DNA of 16,408 bases from JAYVFR01 sp043772945 (GTDB taxonomy: Bacteria; Patescibacteriota; JACMRA01). The notes beneath the pieces were generated by a model. That model saw nothing but the letters and a program-made list of their open reading frames with translations, was not told the origin of the DNA and ran no database searches. The stretch covers positions 1 through 16,408 of the forward strand of contig JAYVFR010000002.1 in NCBI GenBank assembly GCA_043772945.1, in the 5' to 3' direction. A program made the position numbers and the translations under genes. Positions 1 through 8,463 of this stretch are shown piece by piece (position 1 is the stretch's first letter; each line of letters opens with the position of its first letter).

Positions 1-2202
1 TTTAACTACTGTTCCTACTGGGATACTACCGTCTGACTCTCCTGCATCTTGTACTCCAGAGTTGTTAGGATCAAGATACACTTTACCAGTGATTGTAGAG
101 ATTGCTGGCACACATTTATTAGCATCATTAGTGACGCTCATTGAAGCAGTAGAAGTACCAGAAATTCCTGTACCCGTTGCGGTAGAAGCGTTAGTAATAT
201 TTATAATATCACAAATATCAGCTATCTTGGCTTTAAAACACATCTGAGGAGCATCGTTACTAGACCTAGAATAACTAATAGCTATGTTGATAGGAGATGT
301 GTAAGTTCCAACCACAGAAACTTGAATTCGTAAATCTGGATTACTAGCATAGTTAATTGAACTAATATTAAGACCTGTAAGCGGGACAGAAATATTAGAA
401 AATCCAGAAATAGGAGTGGTAGAAGATCCAGAATATACATTAGCCTTCATATCAGTCACACCACTAGGAATTCCATCTGGTAAATAAATTTTATCCCAAG
501 ATCTAGCCCCTCCGATAGGATGAACTTTACCGTCACAGTAGAATTGATCCTGAACAGAAGTATTGAATTGAACATTGGCTTTACCACGACAGGGAGACTG
601 CCCAGTTTGAGAATCGAAAGTCCAGATAATACCAGCATGACCCAATCCATACATACAATCGGTTTCTTTATCATATGTATATGCATAGTCATCCCTTCTT
701 TCACGTGAAGCATAATCACCAGTTCCCCAATAAGCCCAATATCCATTTTGTCCAAAATTAGTACACATATTTTCTGTTACAAAATCATAACAAATTGCTA
801 AAGATCCTTCTCTCTCTGGAATATAAATCCTCCCCAAAGCATTTTCAACAGTAAAAGCGGTAACAGAAGTATAAGGATAGTCTGATGGTGGAGCAGAGAA
901 ATTAAGTAGATTAGGAATATTTATTTCAGTACCATCTATCAAACGACAGTTTCTTGTACCACAAACTCCATCATATAAACCAGATATTTTATTATAATGC
1001 TTAAACTGAGGACGACCTATATCAGCATTAAGACCCGTCCACCCAGTACATATAGTGTTGGTGACACTGTCCCAGCAACTAACTTTAGTCCAAAGTGCCG
1101 TGAACACATACCTATCTCCTACAACATTATGGGTGGCATTATCATCTGCAACAGGATATGGAAGAGAAGAAAAATCTACACCAGAATTAGTAAGACTATA
1201 AGGAGAGTTAGCACAAGGCAAATTAGTCACTGTGTCTAAACACAATAAAGAGTTTCTTACTGTAGCATAGACTTTAGTACCTGCGTTTACAACACCACCA
1301 ATTGCAGCATAACCTATGTTACCTACAGAAGATTGATCTGATGGAGTATTACTTAAAATAACATAACCACAGTTAAGAGCTTTAGTAAGATCCCAACACC
1401 CAATACCATTATCATTTAATCTTTGAGCAGCGTAATATAATTTATCTTGAATTATTGAATAAGAAGGTTTAGTAGGTGTTAAAATATCAGCTGGAGGATT
1501 AGAAGATAAATTTCCATTAAAATTAGTTGATACATTTGGAGTTGAACTATAAAAACTTGGATATCCTGAAATTGTTTGACTAGTGAATTTATTTAAACAA
1601 TTAATACTAACCCAATTTGCACTAAAAGGATTGGGCCAGTGATGATAAGAGGAACATACCATATCTCCATAAAAAATTGGTTTGAAACCATCTCCGCCAC
1701 CTATTCCAGAAATGAATGGTAACGTCGGCACAGGAACTTGTTTCTGAACAGCATTACTATTTCCTGGAGTTGTTAAACCTTTACTTTGAATAGCTTTGAT
1801 ATCACTTGGATTAGAAGGTTCTATGGTAGAGAAGTTTGTTCCATCAGTAGAATATTCTTTAGTCCAACCTGGAGGAGTTTGAAGTGAACCTGGTTGATAA
1901 GTTTGATTAGCAAGGATTGGATCTGTGATTGTAGTTACAGCGGGACTTGTAGTTTCATTGTTAAAACTGTTCACCCATTGTACTTCACCATTTTGCTTAG
2001 TAGTTGTGGTAGATTGAGTTGTTGTATCATAACCAACTTTATTTAAACCACCAGCTGCTTTAACATTCAAATGCCTACTCATACCAGCATTAACACTAAT
2101 TACCATTACAGGTACTAGTAACATTGCTGTTAAGTATTTATGATTTATCTTTTGTAGTTTATTAAGATATGATAATATTTTTGTTTTTGATGTCTGGAAC
2201 AT
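1..2202 (-). CDS. Large secreted surface protein, beta-propeller-like plus SdrD B-like repeat (3'-partial)
   Basis: I read this frame by hand: it is open from the ATG at 2202 to the left edge, giving 734 codons without a stop, so the C-terminus lies outside. Residues about 23-39 are a hydrophobic signal or anchor segment with a possible VNA cleavage site; there is no lipobox. Residues about 45-130 are Thr/Ser/Asn-rich. A motif C-x-D-x-x-T-x-x-x-C recurs with both Cys exactly nine apart at 269/278, 321/330, 376/385 and 471/480. Degenerate copies sit near 202, 421 and 528. Spacing of about 45-67 residues fits seven propeller blades with a disulfide per blade (inference). Residues about 702-734 (GKVYLDPNNSGVQDAGE) match the Ca-binding SdrD B-type repeat. 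The protein is probably exported by Sec and displayed at the surface. No Shine-Dalgarno is visible. The exact adhesive or enzymatic role is unknown. Confidence 0.85.
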   Translation of the reverse strand, partial: MFQTSKTKILSYLNKLQKINHKYLTAMLLVPVMVISVNAGMSRHLNVKAAGGLNKVGYDTTTQSTTTTKQNGEVQWVNSFNNETTSPAVTTITDPILANQTYQPGSLQTPPGWTKEYSTDGTNFSTIEPSNPSDIKAIQSKGLTTPGNSNAVQKQVPVPTLPFISGIGGGDGFKPIFYGDMVCSSYHHWPNPFSANWVSINCLNKFTSQTISGYPSFYSSTPNVSTNFNGNLSSNPPADILTPTKPSYSIIQDKLYYAAQRLNDNGIGCWDLTKALNCGYVILSNTPSDQSSVGNIGYAAIGGVVNAGTKVYATVRNSLLCLDTVTNLPCANSPYSLTNSGVDFSSLPYPVADDNATHNVVGDRYVFTALWTKVSCWDSVTNTICTGWTGLNADIGRPQFKHYNKISGLYDGVCGTRNCRLIDGTEINIPNLLNFSAPPSDYPYTSVTAFTVENALGRIYIPEREGSLAICYDFVTENMCTNFGQNGYWAYWGTGDYASRERRDDYAYTYDKETDCMYGLGHAGIIWTFDSQTGQSPCRGKANVQFNTSVQDQFYCDGKVHPIGGARSWDKIYLPDGIPSGVTDMKANVYSGSSTTPISGFSNISVPLTGLNISSINYASNPDLRIQVSVVGTYTSPINIAISYSRSSNDAPQMCFKAKIADICDIINITNASTATGTGISGTSTASMSVTNDANKCVPAISTITGKVYLDPNNSGVQDAGESDGSIPVGTVVK

Positions 2203-2300
2203 AAATTGTTTTACACTATTTATTTTTGTTTATTTTATTACATTTCCAATTGTAGTTTAATTTTATGGTTTTTGCAAATGCTGAATTTTAAACTAGCTAA

Positions 2301-3569
2301 CTACAAGCTCGTTGGAGATTTTTTTTGATAACGAAGAAATAAAATAAGCTTAATTAAAAAGTCGAAAATAAAACCACCAGTTAAACCAACCACAGCTCCA
2401 TAATAACTGAAATAATAATTTAAAATTGAAATTGAAAAAATAGTTAAAAAAGCCCCTAGTAGTGCTACAACTAATTGATATTTTTCCTTGTTCTTAAATA
2501 AAAAATAATTTCCAAAGAAATAAAGAAGTGGGAAAACAGTTAAGCCGAAAACTTGGATAAAATAAAAACTTCGTGTTAAAGTATATTTCTCAAGCCCGAC
2601 TAAAATTGAAATTATCGGATAAGTAATAATACTAAAAACTGCAAGACCTAGGCCAAAAATAAAACAAATTAAAATGTTTTCTTTGAGGATTTGGGTTTGT
2701 TCTATTTGGTTTGATTTATTTAACTTGCTTGTCATTTTAGAAACTAGTATTGGAACTGTAATGGCTGGAATTACAGACCATAAATCAAAGACTTTTTGAG
2801 AATTACCATAACTTGCAATTACATTATCACTATACCCTTTTAAAAATAAAGGAAGTGTCCTTAAATAAATTGTCATCACTACATTAGATAAAAGCATGTA
2901 AAACAATTCACTTTTAAGGTTTTTAAGTAAACTCCACTGAATAAACCCCCATTTAACACTATTTCTTTGAAAATATGAGTCCAATAAAACAGTCCCTAAA
3001 TTAGCTAAAGCATAAACAAAAACATAAATTTCTATTACGTTCTTTGGTAAAAAATATATCCCTAGATAAAGTAGAATGACAACAAATAATTTACCCGCAA
3101 AATCACTAATACTGTAATAAACAGCCCTCCCGTTAGTGTCAGAAATAGACTTATAATGTAAATCTATCTCCAACACAAACTGAACAATATACACCCCATA
3201 TAAAAAAAACCAGTTACTAACTCCCCAAATGTTTCCAAGCAAATAAACGATTGGGAGCGAGGCTAAAAAACAAAGTGTTTTAAAAAGATTAATTGTAGAC
3301 CAGTAATCACCAAGTTTGTCTCCATATTTGTCCTTATTCAAATAAAGTTTATAAATTATACTAGGAGTTCCAAAACTAACGAAAGCTAGCATTAAAGCAC
3401 TGATTGAAAGTACCATTTCTAAATTAGCTCGCTCACCAACACTGAAATTAAGATTAATCCAACGAGTTGTAAATATGCCCAAACTAAGGGCTAAAACTTT
3501 AATTCCAACCTGTAACAAAAAAGGCAAACTATTTGCAAGCTTACCTTTAATATTTTGGAGTTTTGACAT
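2301..3569 (-). CDS. Oligosaccharide flippase (Wzx/MATE-like, polysaccharide biosynthesis family)
   Basis: The product is a 422-residue polytopic membrane protein. It has roughly 12 hydrophobic segments separated by short basic loops, a layout and length typical of Wzx-type flippases in the MOP superfamily. These carry undecaprenyl-linked glycans across the inner membrane. The N-terminal portion (first helix, then RWINLNFSVGERANLEMVLS and a helix ending in SFGTPSIIYK) resembles the start of these proteins, where TM1-TM2 include a 'G..lFT..W' pattern. The ATG at 3569 lies 30 bases after the secA stop, so the two are probably co-transcribed. No Shine-Dalgarno is seen. The family assignment is firm at the fold level, but the substrate cannot be read from sequence. 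With the secreted protein downstream it could serve cell-surface glycosylation (inference). Confidence 0.8.
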   Translation of the reverse strand: MSKLQNIKGKLANSLPFLLQVGIKVLALSLGIFTTRWINLNFSVGERANLEMVLSISALMLAFVSFGTPSIIYKLYLNKDKYGDKLGDYWSTINLFKTLCFLASLPIVYLLGNIWGVSNWFFLYGVYIVQFVLEIDLHYKSISDTNGRAVYYSISDFAGKLFVVILLYLGIYFLPKNVIEIYVFVYALANLGTVLLDSYFQRNSVKWGFIQWSLLKNLKSELFYMLLSNVVMTIYLRTLPLFLKGYSDNVIASYGNSQKVFDLWSVIPAITVPILVSKMTSKLNKSNQIEQTQILKENILICFIFGLGLAVFSIITYPIISILVGLEKYTLTRSFYFIQVFGLTVFPLLYFFGNYFLFKNKEKYQLVVALLGAFLTIFSISILNYYFSYYGAVVGLTGGFIFDFLIKLILFLRYQKKSPTSL

Positions 3570-3599
3570 TTATATTTCGGGTTATAAGTTTTTTTCAAA

Positions 3600-6389
3600 C
3601 TATTCCTCACTCCCTACAACTATTGGATCAGAATAATCCACCTCAATAGCCTCGTCGTATTGTGTCATACCTGAGGGAAGAATTTGCGGAGTGACTTTAA
3701 AGACAGTTGTGGAAACTTCTCTATCAATTTCTTTTAACAAAACTGTAAATAATTTCATTCCCTCTTCCTTAAACTCTGTTAGCGGGTCTTTTTGAGCGAT
3801 GTATCGGAGTCTTGTTGAGTCTTGGAGATGATCAATTGTTACAAGATGCTCTGTCCAAAGAATATCAATAGAACGAAGGAAAGTAAACCTTGCGAGGCTA
3901 CCTTTTTGGTTGTTACTATAAACTGACCAATTATTTTGAAGAGCTGTTAAAACTATAGGATGCAAAGTTTTAGTAATTTTAGCTGAATTATAATTATTAT
4001 TTTTTAAAAGATTATGTAGCTCATTGATCTCAAAATTAGCTAAATCAATCGTGTCTTTTAGCTCAATACTTGTCCTTTCAAGAACTTTCTTGTATTCTGA
4101 ATCCATTAGCCAATCTCTCTTTGACGGCTTAGAGACTTGATTAACTGCCCTATAAATCTCTCTGTAGAATGAATCTGAAAGCTCTTTTTGGTAATTAAAA
4201 TCTTTGTTTAAAAGAATATTTAATCTCTTGGCATAAATTACAGTTCTCTGTTTGTTAATCACATCATCATACTCAGTTACGTGCTTTCGAACATCAAAAT
4301 TTTGGCCTTCAATTTTCTTTTGAGCTTGCTCTATCAGCCATGCCATAGATGTATATTCAATTGCTTCATCGTCTGCAACAGGTAAAATTTTAGCGTAGTA
4401 GGCAACCTTATCCCCTCCGAAAACTCTCAAAATATAATCCTCAAACGACACATAGAAACGACTCTTTCCTACATCTCCTTGTCTTCCAGCACGGCCACGC
4501 AACTGGTTATCGATACGACGAGACTCATGTCTCTCAGTACCAATCACAAACAGACCTCCAAGATCAAGCACTTCATTATGCTCAATTTGCCACTTATCCA
4601 TTTCATTTTCATCATCAGGTTTATTACCTCCAAGCACAATATCAACTCCACGACCTGCAATATTAGTAGCTAAAGTTACCGAATTTTTGCGACCTGCACT
4701 AGCTATAATACGAGCCTCTTGTTCGTGATTTTTAGCGTTTAAAATTTCGTGCTTAATTCCTGCCTCTGTAAGCATTTTACCTAGCATTATGTTTTTATCA
4801 ATTGAAGTTGTTCCTATTAAAATAGGCTGTCCTGTTTTAGAAATTTGAGCGATATCACGTACTAAATGTTGGTATTTACCTTGTTCGGTTTTAAAAATTT
4901 TATCAACCAAATCCTCTCTGATCATTAATTTGTTTGTTGGAATTGTTACAACTAAGAGTTTATAAATTTTATAAAGCTCCTCTGATTCAGTTGCAGCCGT
5001 TCCCGTCATACCAGAAAGTTTATCATACAAACGGAAAAAGTTTTGGTAAGTAATAGTAGCAACAGTCTTAGACTCTGCTTGGACACTAACAGCCTCTTTA
5101 GCCTCCAATGCTTGATGGAGACCTTGACTGAAACGACGACCATACATGAAACGACCTGTAAATTCATCTACAATTACGATTTCACCATCTTTAACTGCAT
5201 ACTCTTTCTCACGATGAAACAGTGCTTGAGCTTTGAGGGCTTGATCCAAATGATGAATGAGGGTTACATACTCAGGATTAGCATAAAGATTATGAATTCC
5301 AAGCAATCTTTCAACTTTCTCTGTTCCTAAATCAGTTAAAGTTACAACTTTACGTTTTTCGTCGGCTGCATAATCTAAATCAGCTTTTAAGTCTTTTACA
5401 AGCTTTGCAAATTGGCGGTAACGACTTGAGCTATCTTGATCTTGAGAAGAAATGATCAAAGGGGTTCGTGCCTCATCAATAAGAATACTATCAACCTCGT
5501 CCACAATTGCCATAATATGACCCGCTTGTTGCGTCATTTCATCAGCGATCTGAACCATATTATCACGTAAATAATCAAATCCAAGCTCACTGTTTACCGC
5601 ATAAACTATATCAACGTAGCTATTATCCTCTTTGATGTAAGCCCGGCGGCGATCGCAAGGAACAAGATGCTTAACATCTAAAACTGCCTTATTGGCATCC
5701 ATCTCGCCATCAGCCATATCATCAACCTTCCCAATCTCTCTTAGAACGTCGCTTTGATTATCAGCTTGATAGCCTTGTTTAAAATAAAAAGAGGCATTTG
5801 GCTGAACAACCCCAACAGTCATTCCGAGGAAATCAAAAATTTCTCCAATTTGGGAAGCCCCGACACGAGCAAGGTAATCATTAACAGTTACAATATGAAC
5901 TTGAGACTTTTCAGGAAGTGCATTTAAATAAGCAGCAAGAGGAGCTACAAAAGTTTTTCCTTCCCCAGTTTTCATTTCAGCAATACGACCATCATTGAGT
6001 ACCATCCCTCCAATTAACTGAACTGCAAATTGACGCTTTTTGATAGTTCTTTTACTTGCTTCACGGACCACTGCAAAAGCTTCTGGTAAAATCTCACTTA
6101 ATTTCTTTTGAATAATTTTTTTGTCAGTAATCCCAGCGAATTTAAGGCGAAATTCTCCAGTTTTGGACTTTAGCTCACTATCGCTAAGAGCTTGCATGGC
6201 AGGTTCTAAATTATCAATTATTTTAACGATTTTCCAGTATTTAGCTAACTCTAAATTCTCTCCAACAAGATTACTAAGAAGTGAAGCCACAAAACCCTTA
6301 CCGCTTTTTTTGAGGGTTTGGTTATGAGTTTTAGAGGTGTATTTATTGCTTTGTTTTTTTTCAGATTCAGCACTATTTGTTTGGTTCAT
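3600..6389 (-). CDS. secA: Preprotein translocase ATPase SecA
   Basis: SecA is the motor ATPase that drives unfolded preproteins through SecYEG. The 929-residue product has the full helicase-like motor. Walker A MKTGEGKT is at 139-146, the DEAD-type VDEVDSILIDEARTP starts near 296, and EFTGRFMYGRRFSQGLHQA is in the preprotein cross-linking region. The second motor domain has GTTSIDKN, TNIAGRGVDIVLGG and QLRGRAGRQGD. The helical scaffold WTEHLVTIDHLQDS follows near the C-terminus. Two features differ from the textbook protein. About 45-50 extra residues (roughly 203-256) precede SELGFDYLRDNM, including LVPCDRRRAY, and the C-terminal CxCx8CH zinc tail is absent. The flippase gene follows after 30 bases. 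The 240-base leader holds a possible promoter and a tandem repeat. Confidence 0.97.
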   Translation of the reverse strand: MNQTNSAESEKKQSNKYTSKTHNQTLKKSGKGFVASLLSNLVGENLELAKYWKIVKIIDNLEPAMQALSDSELKSKTGEFRLKFAGITDKKIIQKKLSEILPEAFAVVREASKRTIKKRQFAVQLIGGMVLNDGRIAEMKTGEGKTFVAPLAAYLNALPEKSQVHIVTVNDYLARVGASQIGEIFDFLGMTVGVVQPNASFYFKQGYQADNQSDVLREIGKVDDMADGEMDANKAVLDVKHLVPCDRRRAYIKEDNSYVDIVYAVNSELGFDYLRDNMVQIADEMTQQAGHIMAIVDEVDSILIDEARTPLIISSQDQDSSSRYRQFAKLVKDLKADLDYAADEKRKVVTLTDLGTEKVERLLGIHNLYANPEYVTLIHHLDQALKAQALFHREKEYAVKDGEIVIVDEFTGRFMYGRRFSQGLHQALEAKEAVSVQAESKTVATITYQNFFRLYDKLSGMTGTAATESEELYKIYKLLVVTIPTNKLMIREDLVDKIFKTEQGKYQHLVRDIAQISKTGQPILIGTTSIDKNIMLGKMLTEAGIKHEILNAKNHEQEARIIASAGRKNSVTLATNIAGRGVDIVLGGNKPDDENEMDKWQIEHNEVLDLGGLFVIGTERHESRRIDNQLRGRAGRQGDVGKSRFYVSFEDYILRVFGGDKVAYYAKILPVADDEAIEYTSMAWLIEQAQKKIEGQNFDVRKHVTEYDDVINKQRTVIYAKRLNILLNKDFNYQKELSDSFYREIYRAVNQVSKPSKRDWLMDSEYKKVLERTSIELKDTIDLANFEINELHNLLKNNNYNSAKITKTLHPIVLTALQNNWSVYSNNQKGSLARFTFLRSIDILWTEHLVTIDHLQDSTRLRYIAQKDPLTEFKEEGMKLFTVLLKEIDREVSTTVFKVTPQILPSGMTQYDEAIEVDYSDPIVVGSEE

Positions 6390-6421
6390 ATCAATTTTAT
6401 AGCTAAAATTATTTACGCGAG

Positions 6422-6448
6422 TTTATAAACACAGACTGTTTTTGTCAA
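6422..6448 (-). promoter_or_regulatory. Possible secA promoter
   Basis: On the minus strand a perfect -35 TTGACA (6443-6448) is followed after 15 bases by TATAAA (6422-6427), which sits in the palindrome GTTTATAAAC. The spacing is short, so the match is only moderate. A second TATAAA (6396-6401) is six bases before the ATG but has no -35 at normal distance. Confidence 0.35.
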
Positions 6449-6492
6449 TGATTAGATTTACAGCTTGTTTATTAATTCTAAAACAAATTTTA

Positions 6493-6520
6493 AAAAAGTT
6501 AGAATGAAAAAGTTAGAACG
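6493..6520. repeat. Tandem 14-bp direct repeat in the secA leader
   Basis: Two abutting 14-base units, AAAAAGTTAGAATG and AAAAAGTTAGAACG, differ at one position. They lie about 45 bases upstream of the possible secA -35. They could be a regulator site or a simple duplication. Confidence 0.75.
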
Positions 6521-6629
6521 AACAACTAAGCCACCTAGATTAATTTCCTGGTGATTTTCATTAAGCAGGTTCGGGTATAAAATAATCAACAGAGTGTATG
6601 TGGGTCGTAGCCGGCACAATCGCTTAACT

Positions 6630-7244
6630 CTAAGAATCTAGATTCTGTTGAATTTTTTGTTCTATTAAATCTAAAATTTCTTTTTGTCCGAGTTTTTTTA
6701 AGCTAGAGGCAGGAATTATGTTAATTTCTTTGATGTTTAAAGCTTCAACTTGTTTTTTGAATTCTGCCAAATTTGCTAGAATTTCTTTTGGTTTTTTTTT
6801 GTCGTTTTTTGTTGTAATTACAGTAAAATTAATTTGTTTCATATCGAGCCAAGCCAAGAACTCTAAATCTGTTTTTTGAGGTGGAATTGAACTGTCAACC
6901 AGCACGAAAAGGATTTTTAAATTCTCTCGGTTTAAAATATAATCTTCAATAAAAGCTCCCCATTTTTCACGGTCAGTCTTGGAAACTTTGGCGTAACCAT
7001 ACCCTGGCAAATCGACTAGATGAAATTCATTGTTAATTAAGAAATGATTAATGTAACGAGTTTTTCCTGGATTATTAGAAACTTTAGCCAAACTCCCGTT
7101 GTTAGTTAAATAGTTAATTAGCGATGATTTACCCACATTTGAGCGACCAATGAAAGCAAATTCAAGCATATCCGTTACAGGACAAAGAGCAATTGAGGGA
7201 CTCGAAATTATATATTTAGCAGTTTTAATATTCATATACCTCAT
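6630..7244 (-). CDS. engB: Ribosome biogenesis GTPase EngB/YsxC
   Basis: This is a small GTPase of the TrmE-Era-EngA-EngB-Septin group, needed for large-subunit ribosome maturation. The 204-residue length matches the family. GTP-binding motifs appear in order: G1 GRSNVGKSS (33-41), G2 PGKT (59-62), G3 DLPGYGYAK (78-86), G4 TKNDK (near 145) and G5 PASS (near 178). The signature GYGYAK is characteristic of EngB. The start could be the ATG at 7244 or the one three codons inside (7235); GAGG just before the second favours neither clearly because the spacing is only about three bases. The gene is divergent from the plus-strand gene at 7313. The 14-bp palindrome AGAATCTAGATTCT (6633-6646) covers its last codons. 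Confidence 0.95.
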   Translation of the reverse strand: MRYMNIKTAKYIISSPSIALCPVTDMLEFAFIGRSNVGKSSLINYLTNNGSLAKVSNNPGKTRYINHFLINNEFHLVDLPGYGYAKVSKTDREKWGAFIEDYILNRENLKILFVLVDSSIPPQKTDLEFLAWLDMKQINFTVITTKNDKKKPKEILANLAEFKKQVEALNIKEINIIPASSLKKLGQKEILDLIEQKIQQNLDS

Positions 7245-7299
7245 TGTTTGACTAAAAATTAAATCTAAGCAAGTGAAAAAATGTAGTTTTGTTTATTTT

Positions 7300-7305
7300 A
7301 AAGGG
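7300..7305 (+). promoter_or_regulatory. Shine-Dalgarno AAAGGG deciding the GTG start at 7313
   Basis: AAAGGG lies seven bases before GTG at 7313 and is one of the few good ribosome binding sites in this window. The longer reading that begins with TTG at 7289 has no such site. Confidence 0.6.
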
Positions 7306-7312
7306 TAATTCC

Positions 7313-7648
7313 GTGGTTATTACAAGTAAGTTAAGAGAAAAGTTTTGGAGTTTAATCAATATTATTGCTAACACTATTTGCCAAAATATTGGAGGTGAAA
7401 ACTCTTATCAAAAGTGCAAAAAAATTTATCAACATTTTTTAACTAAATGCAATATTGAATTTGATCCAAAAGTTCATTCAGAGCATATTTGGCATTTTAC
7501 TAACGTTCCCAACAGAGAATTTATCATTGTTAATGGGAATAACGAACTGGTTTGGTATATTACTCAAATTAGTTTACCCGAAAAACGTTATTTAATTAGA
7601 GTGCCAGAAAGCAACCTTGGCATAGAATACTTCTTAATGGCAATTTAG
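7313..7648 (+). CDS. Small protein of unknown function
   Basis: I do not recognise this protein. From GTG 7313 it is 111 residues; an in-frame TTG at 7289 would add eight. The ribosome binding site AAAGGG before the GTG favours the shorter form. The protein is mixed alpha/beta with no signal peptide or membrane segment. It has an N-terminal helix (KLREKFWSLINIIANTIC), a central HSEHIWHFTNVPNREFIIVNG stretch, and two short strands near the end (LVWYITQISL, RYLIRVPES). Two Cys flank the first third. It is transcribed alone, divergently from engB and convergently with the DedA gene, and ends just before a good terminator, which supports it being a real unit. Codon use looks like that of its neighbours. 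Confidence 0.6.
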   Translation: MVITSKLREKFWSLINIIANTICQNIGGENSYQKCKKIYQHFLTKCNIEFDPKVHSEHIWHFTNVPNREFIIVNGNNELVWYITQISLPEKRYLIRVPESNLGIEYFLMAI

Positions 7649-7686
7649 TTGCTAGGATTAAAAAAACTTTCTTGCATCTCTTCACC

Positions 7687-7729
7687 TTTCCCAATTCTAT
7701 AATTAATTAGATTCTGGGAAATTTTTTTT
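7687..7729 (+). terminator. Rho-independent terminator for the gene at 7313
   Basis: The stem TTTCCCA (7687-7693) pairs perfectly with TGGGAAA (7715-7721), and an inner TCTA/TAGA extends it. Eight T follow directly at 7722-7729. The T-run is on the plus-strand side, so it terminates the plus gene. It overlaps the last codons and stop of the convergent DedA gene. Confidence 0.75.
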
Positions 7730-8347
7730 GTTTTTGGATAACTTGTAAAAATATTGAATTAAAAATACCAATAGCCCCAAACTCGCAACAATAAATAAGG
7801 GTTTGCTGATAGAGGAAATAATCCCCCCAATTTGAGACCATTTGTCACCTAATTGGTAAGCAATAATCATTAATGTTCCGTTCCAAATAGCAGCACCAAC
7901 ACCTGTTGCCAATATAAATTTTTTGAAATCTAGCTCTAAAACCCCTGAAGGAATTGAAATTAAAGACCTAAAAAGCGGGATAAACTGACAAACAAATACA
8001 GACCAATATCCCCATTTACTAAAAACCTTTTCAGCTTTGACCATGTCCGTCTTTTTGAAACTAAAGTATTTACCGTATTTAATTAAGAAATTGTGTCCAT
8101 ATCTTTTACCTAAATACCAAAAAATTGCGCTGCCGATTAAATTCCCAAACACTGCAATTAAAACAGCAACTGGTATATTAATATAACCTTTATAAGCCCA
8201 GAATCCAGCAGATCCAAAAACAATCTCAGAAGGAACAATCGGTATTAAGGAATCAGCTAGCGCTCCTAAAAAAATTGCCAAATAACCGTTTTTTTCGCCA
8301 AATTCTAAAAAGATTTTTATTAATGGATCTAATAATTGTTCGAACAT
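7703..8347 (-). CDS. DedA/VTT-domain membrane protein
   Basis: The 214-residue product is a polytopic inner-membrane protein of the DedA (SNARE-associated, VTT) family. Bacterial members are linked to lipid-carrier flipping and membrane homeostasis. Family landmarks are the N-terminal ALADSLIPIVPSEIVFGSAGF, with acidic residues in the first re-entrant region, and the GNLIGSAIFWYLGKRYG helix. The conserved QFIPLFRSLISIPSGVLEL follows, then a last block with GAAIWNGTLMIIAYQLG. A final hydrophobic helix and a short Lys-rich tail close the protein. The ATG at 8347 is eight bases downstream of a consensus TATAAT, so the mRNA is probably leaderless or nearly so. The substrate is not readable from sequence, though undecaprenyl phosphate is the best-known DedA cargo. 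Confidence 0.92.
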   Translation of the reverse strand: MFEQLLDPLIKIFLEFGEKNGYLAIFLGALADSLIPIVPSEIVFGSAGFWAYKGYINIPVAVLIAVFGNLIGSAIFWYLGKRYGHNFLIKYGKYFSFKKTDMVKAEKVFSKWGYWSVFVCQFIPLFRSLISIPSGVLELDFKKFILATGVGAAIWNGTLMIIAYQLGDKWSQIGGIISSISKPLFIVASLGLLVFLIQYFYKLSKNKKNFPESN

Positions 8348-8355
8348 ATAATAAG

Positions 8356-8387
8356 ATTATAACATTTTTAAAATCAACGATTGTCAA
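8356..8387 (-). promoter_or_regulatory. dedA promoter, extended -10, near-leaderless
   Basis: On the minus strand TATAAT (8356-8361) is preceded by TGT, giving a perfect extended -10 (TGnTATAAT). A perfect TTGACA lies at 8382-8387, but 20 bases away, longer than the usual 17. The ATG follows the -10 after only eight bases, so transcription should start at or next to the start codon. Confidence 0.7.
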
Positions 8388-8463
8388 GAGTTCCTTATTT
8401 AAAATCTCAATAAATCTCAACTATTTAACAGCCTTTACAATAAACTGAAAACGGCAGGGGTAG

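Noticed and set aside
456..755. A 99-codon minus-strand open frame and several plus-strand frames within 1-1240.
   Set aside because: All are shadows of the 734-codon secreted-protein frame, which has clear repeats.
6520..6625. Minus-strand CCCGAACCTG followed by AATG and CACCAGGAAA resembles the second half of a TPP riboswitch.
   Set aside because: The essential CUGAGA block and the matching outer stem are missing, and secA is not a thiamine gene.
6540..6625. GGTTCGGGT could be a tRNA T-loop.
   Set aside because: The flanking five bases do not pair and no anticodon or acceptor stem can be drawn on either strand.
6633..6656. Palindrome AGAATCTAGATTCT with a T-run a few bases later looks like a terminator.
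   Set aside because: The T-run is on the plus side where no gene ends. It lies inside the engB coding end on the other strand, and no T-run follows on the minus side.
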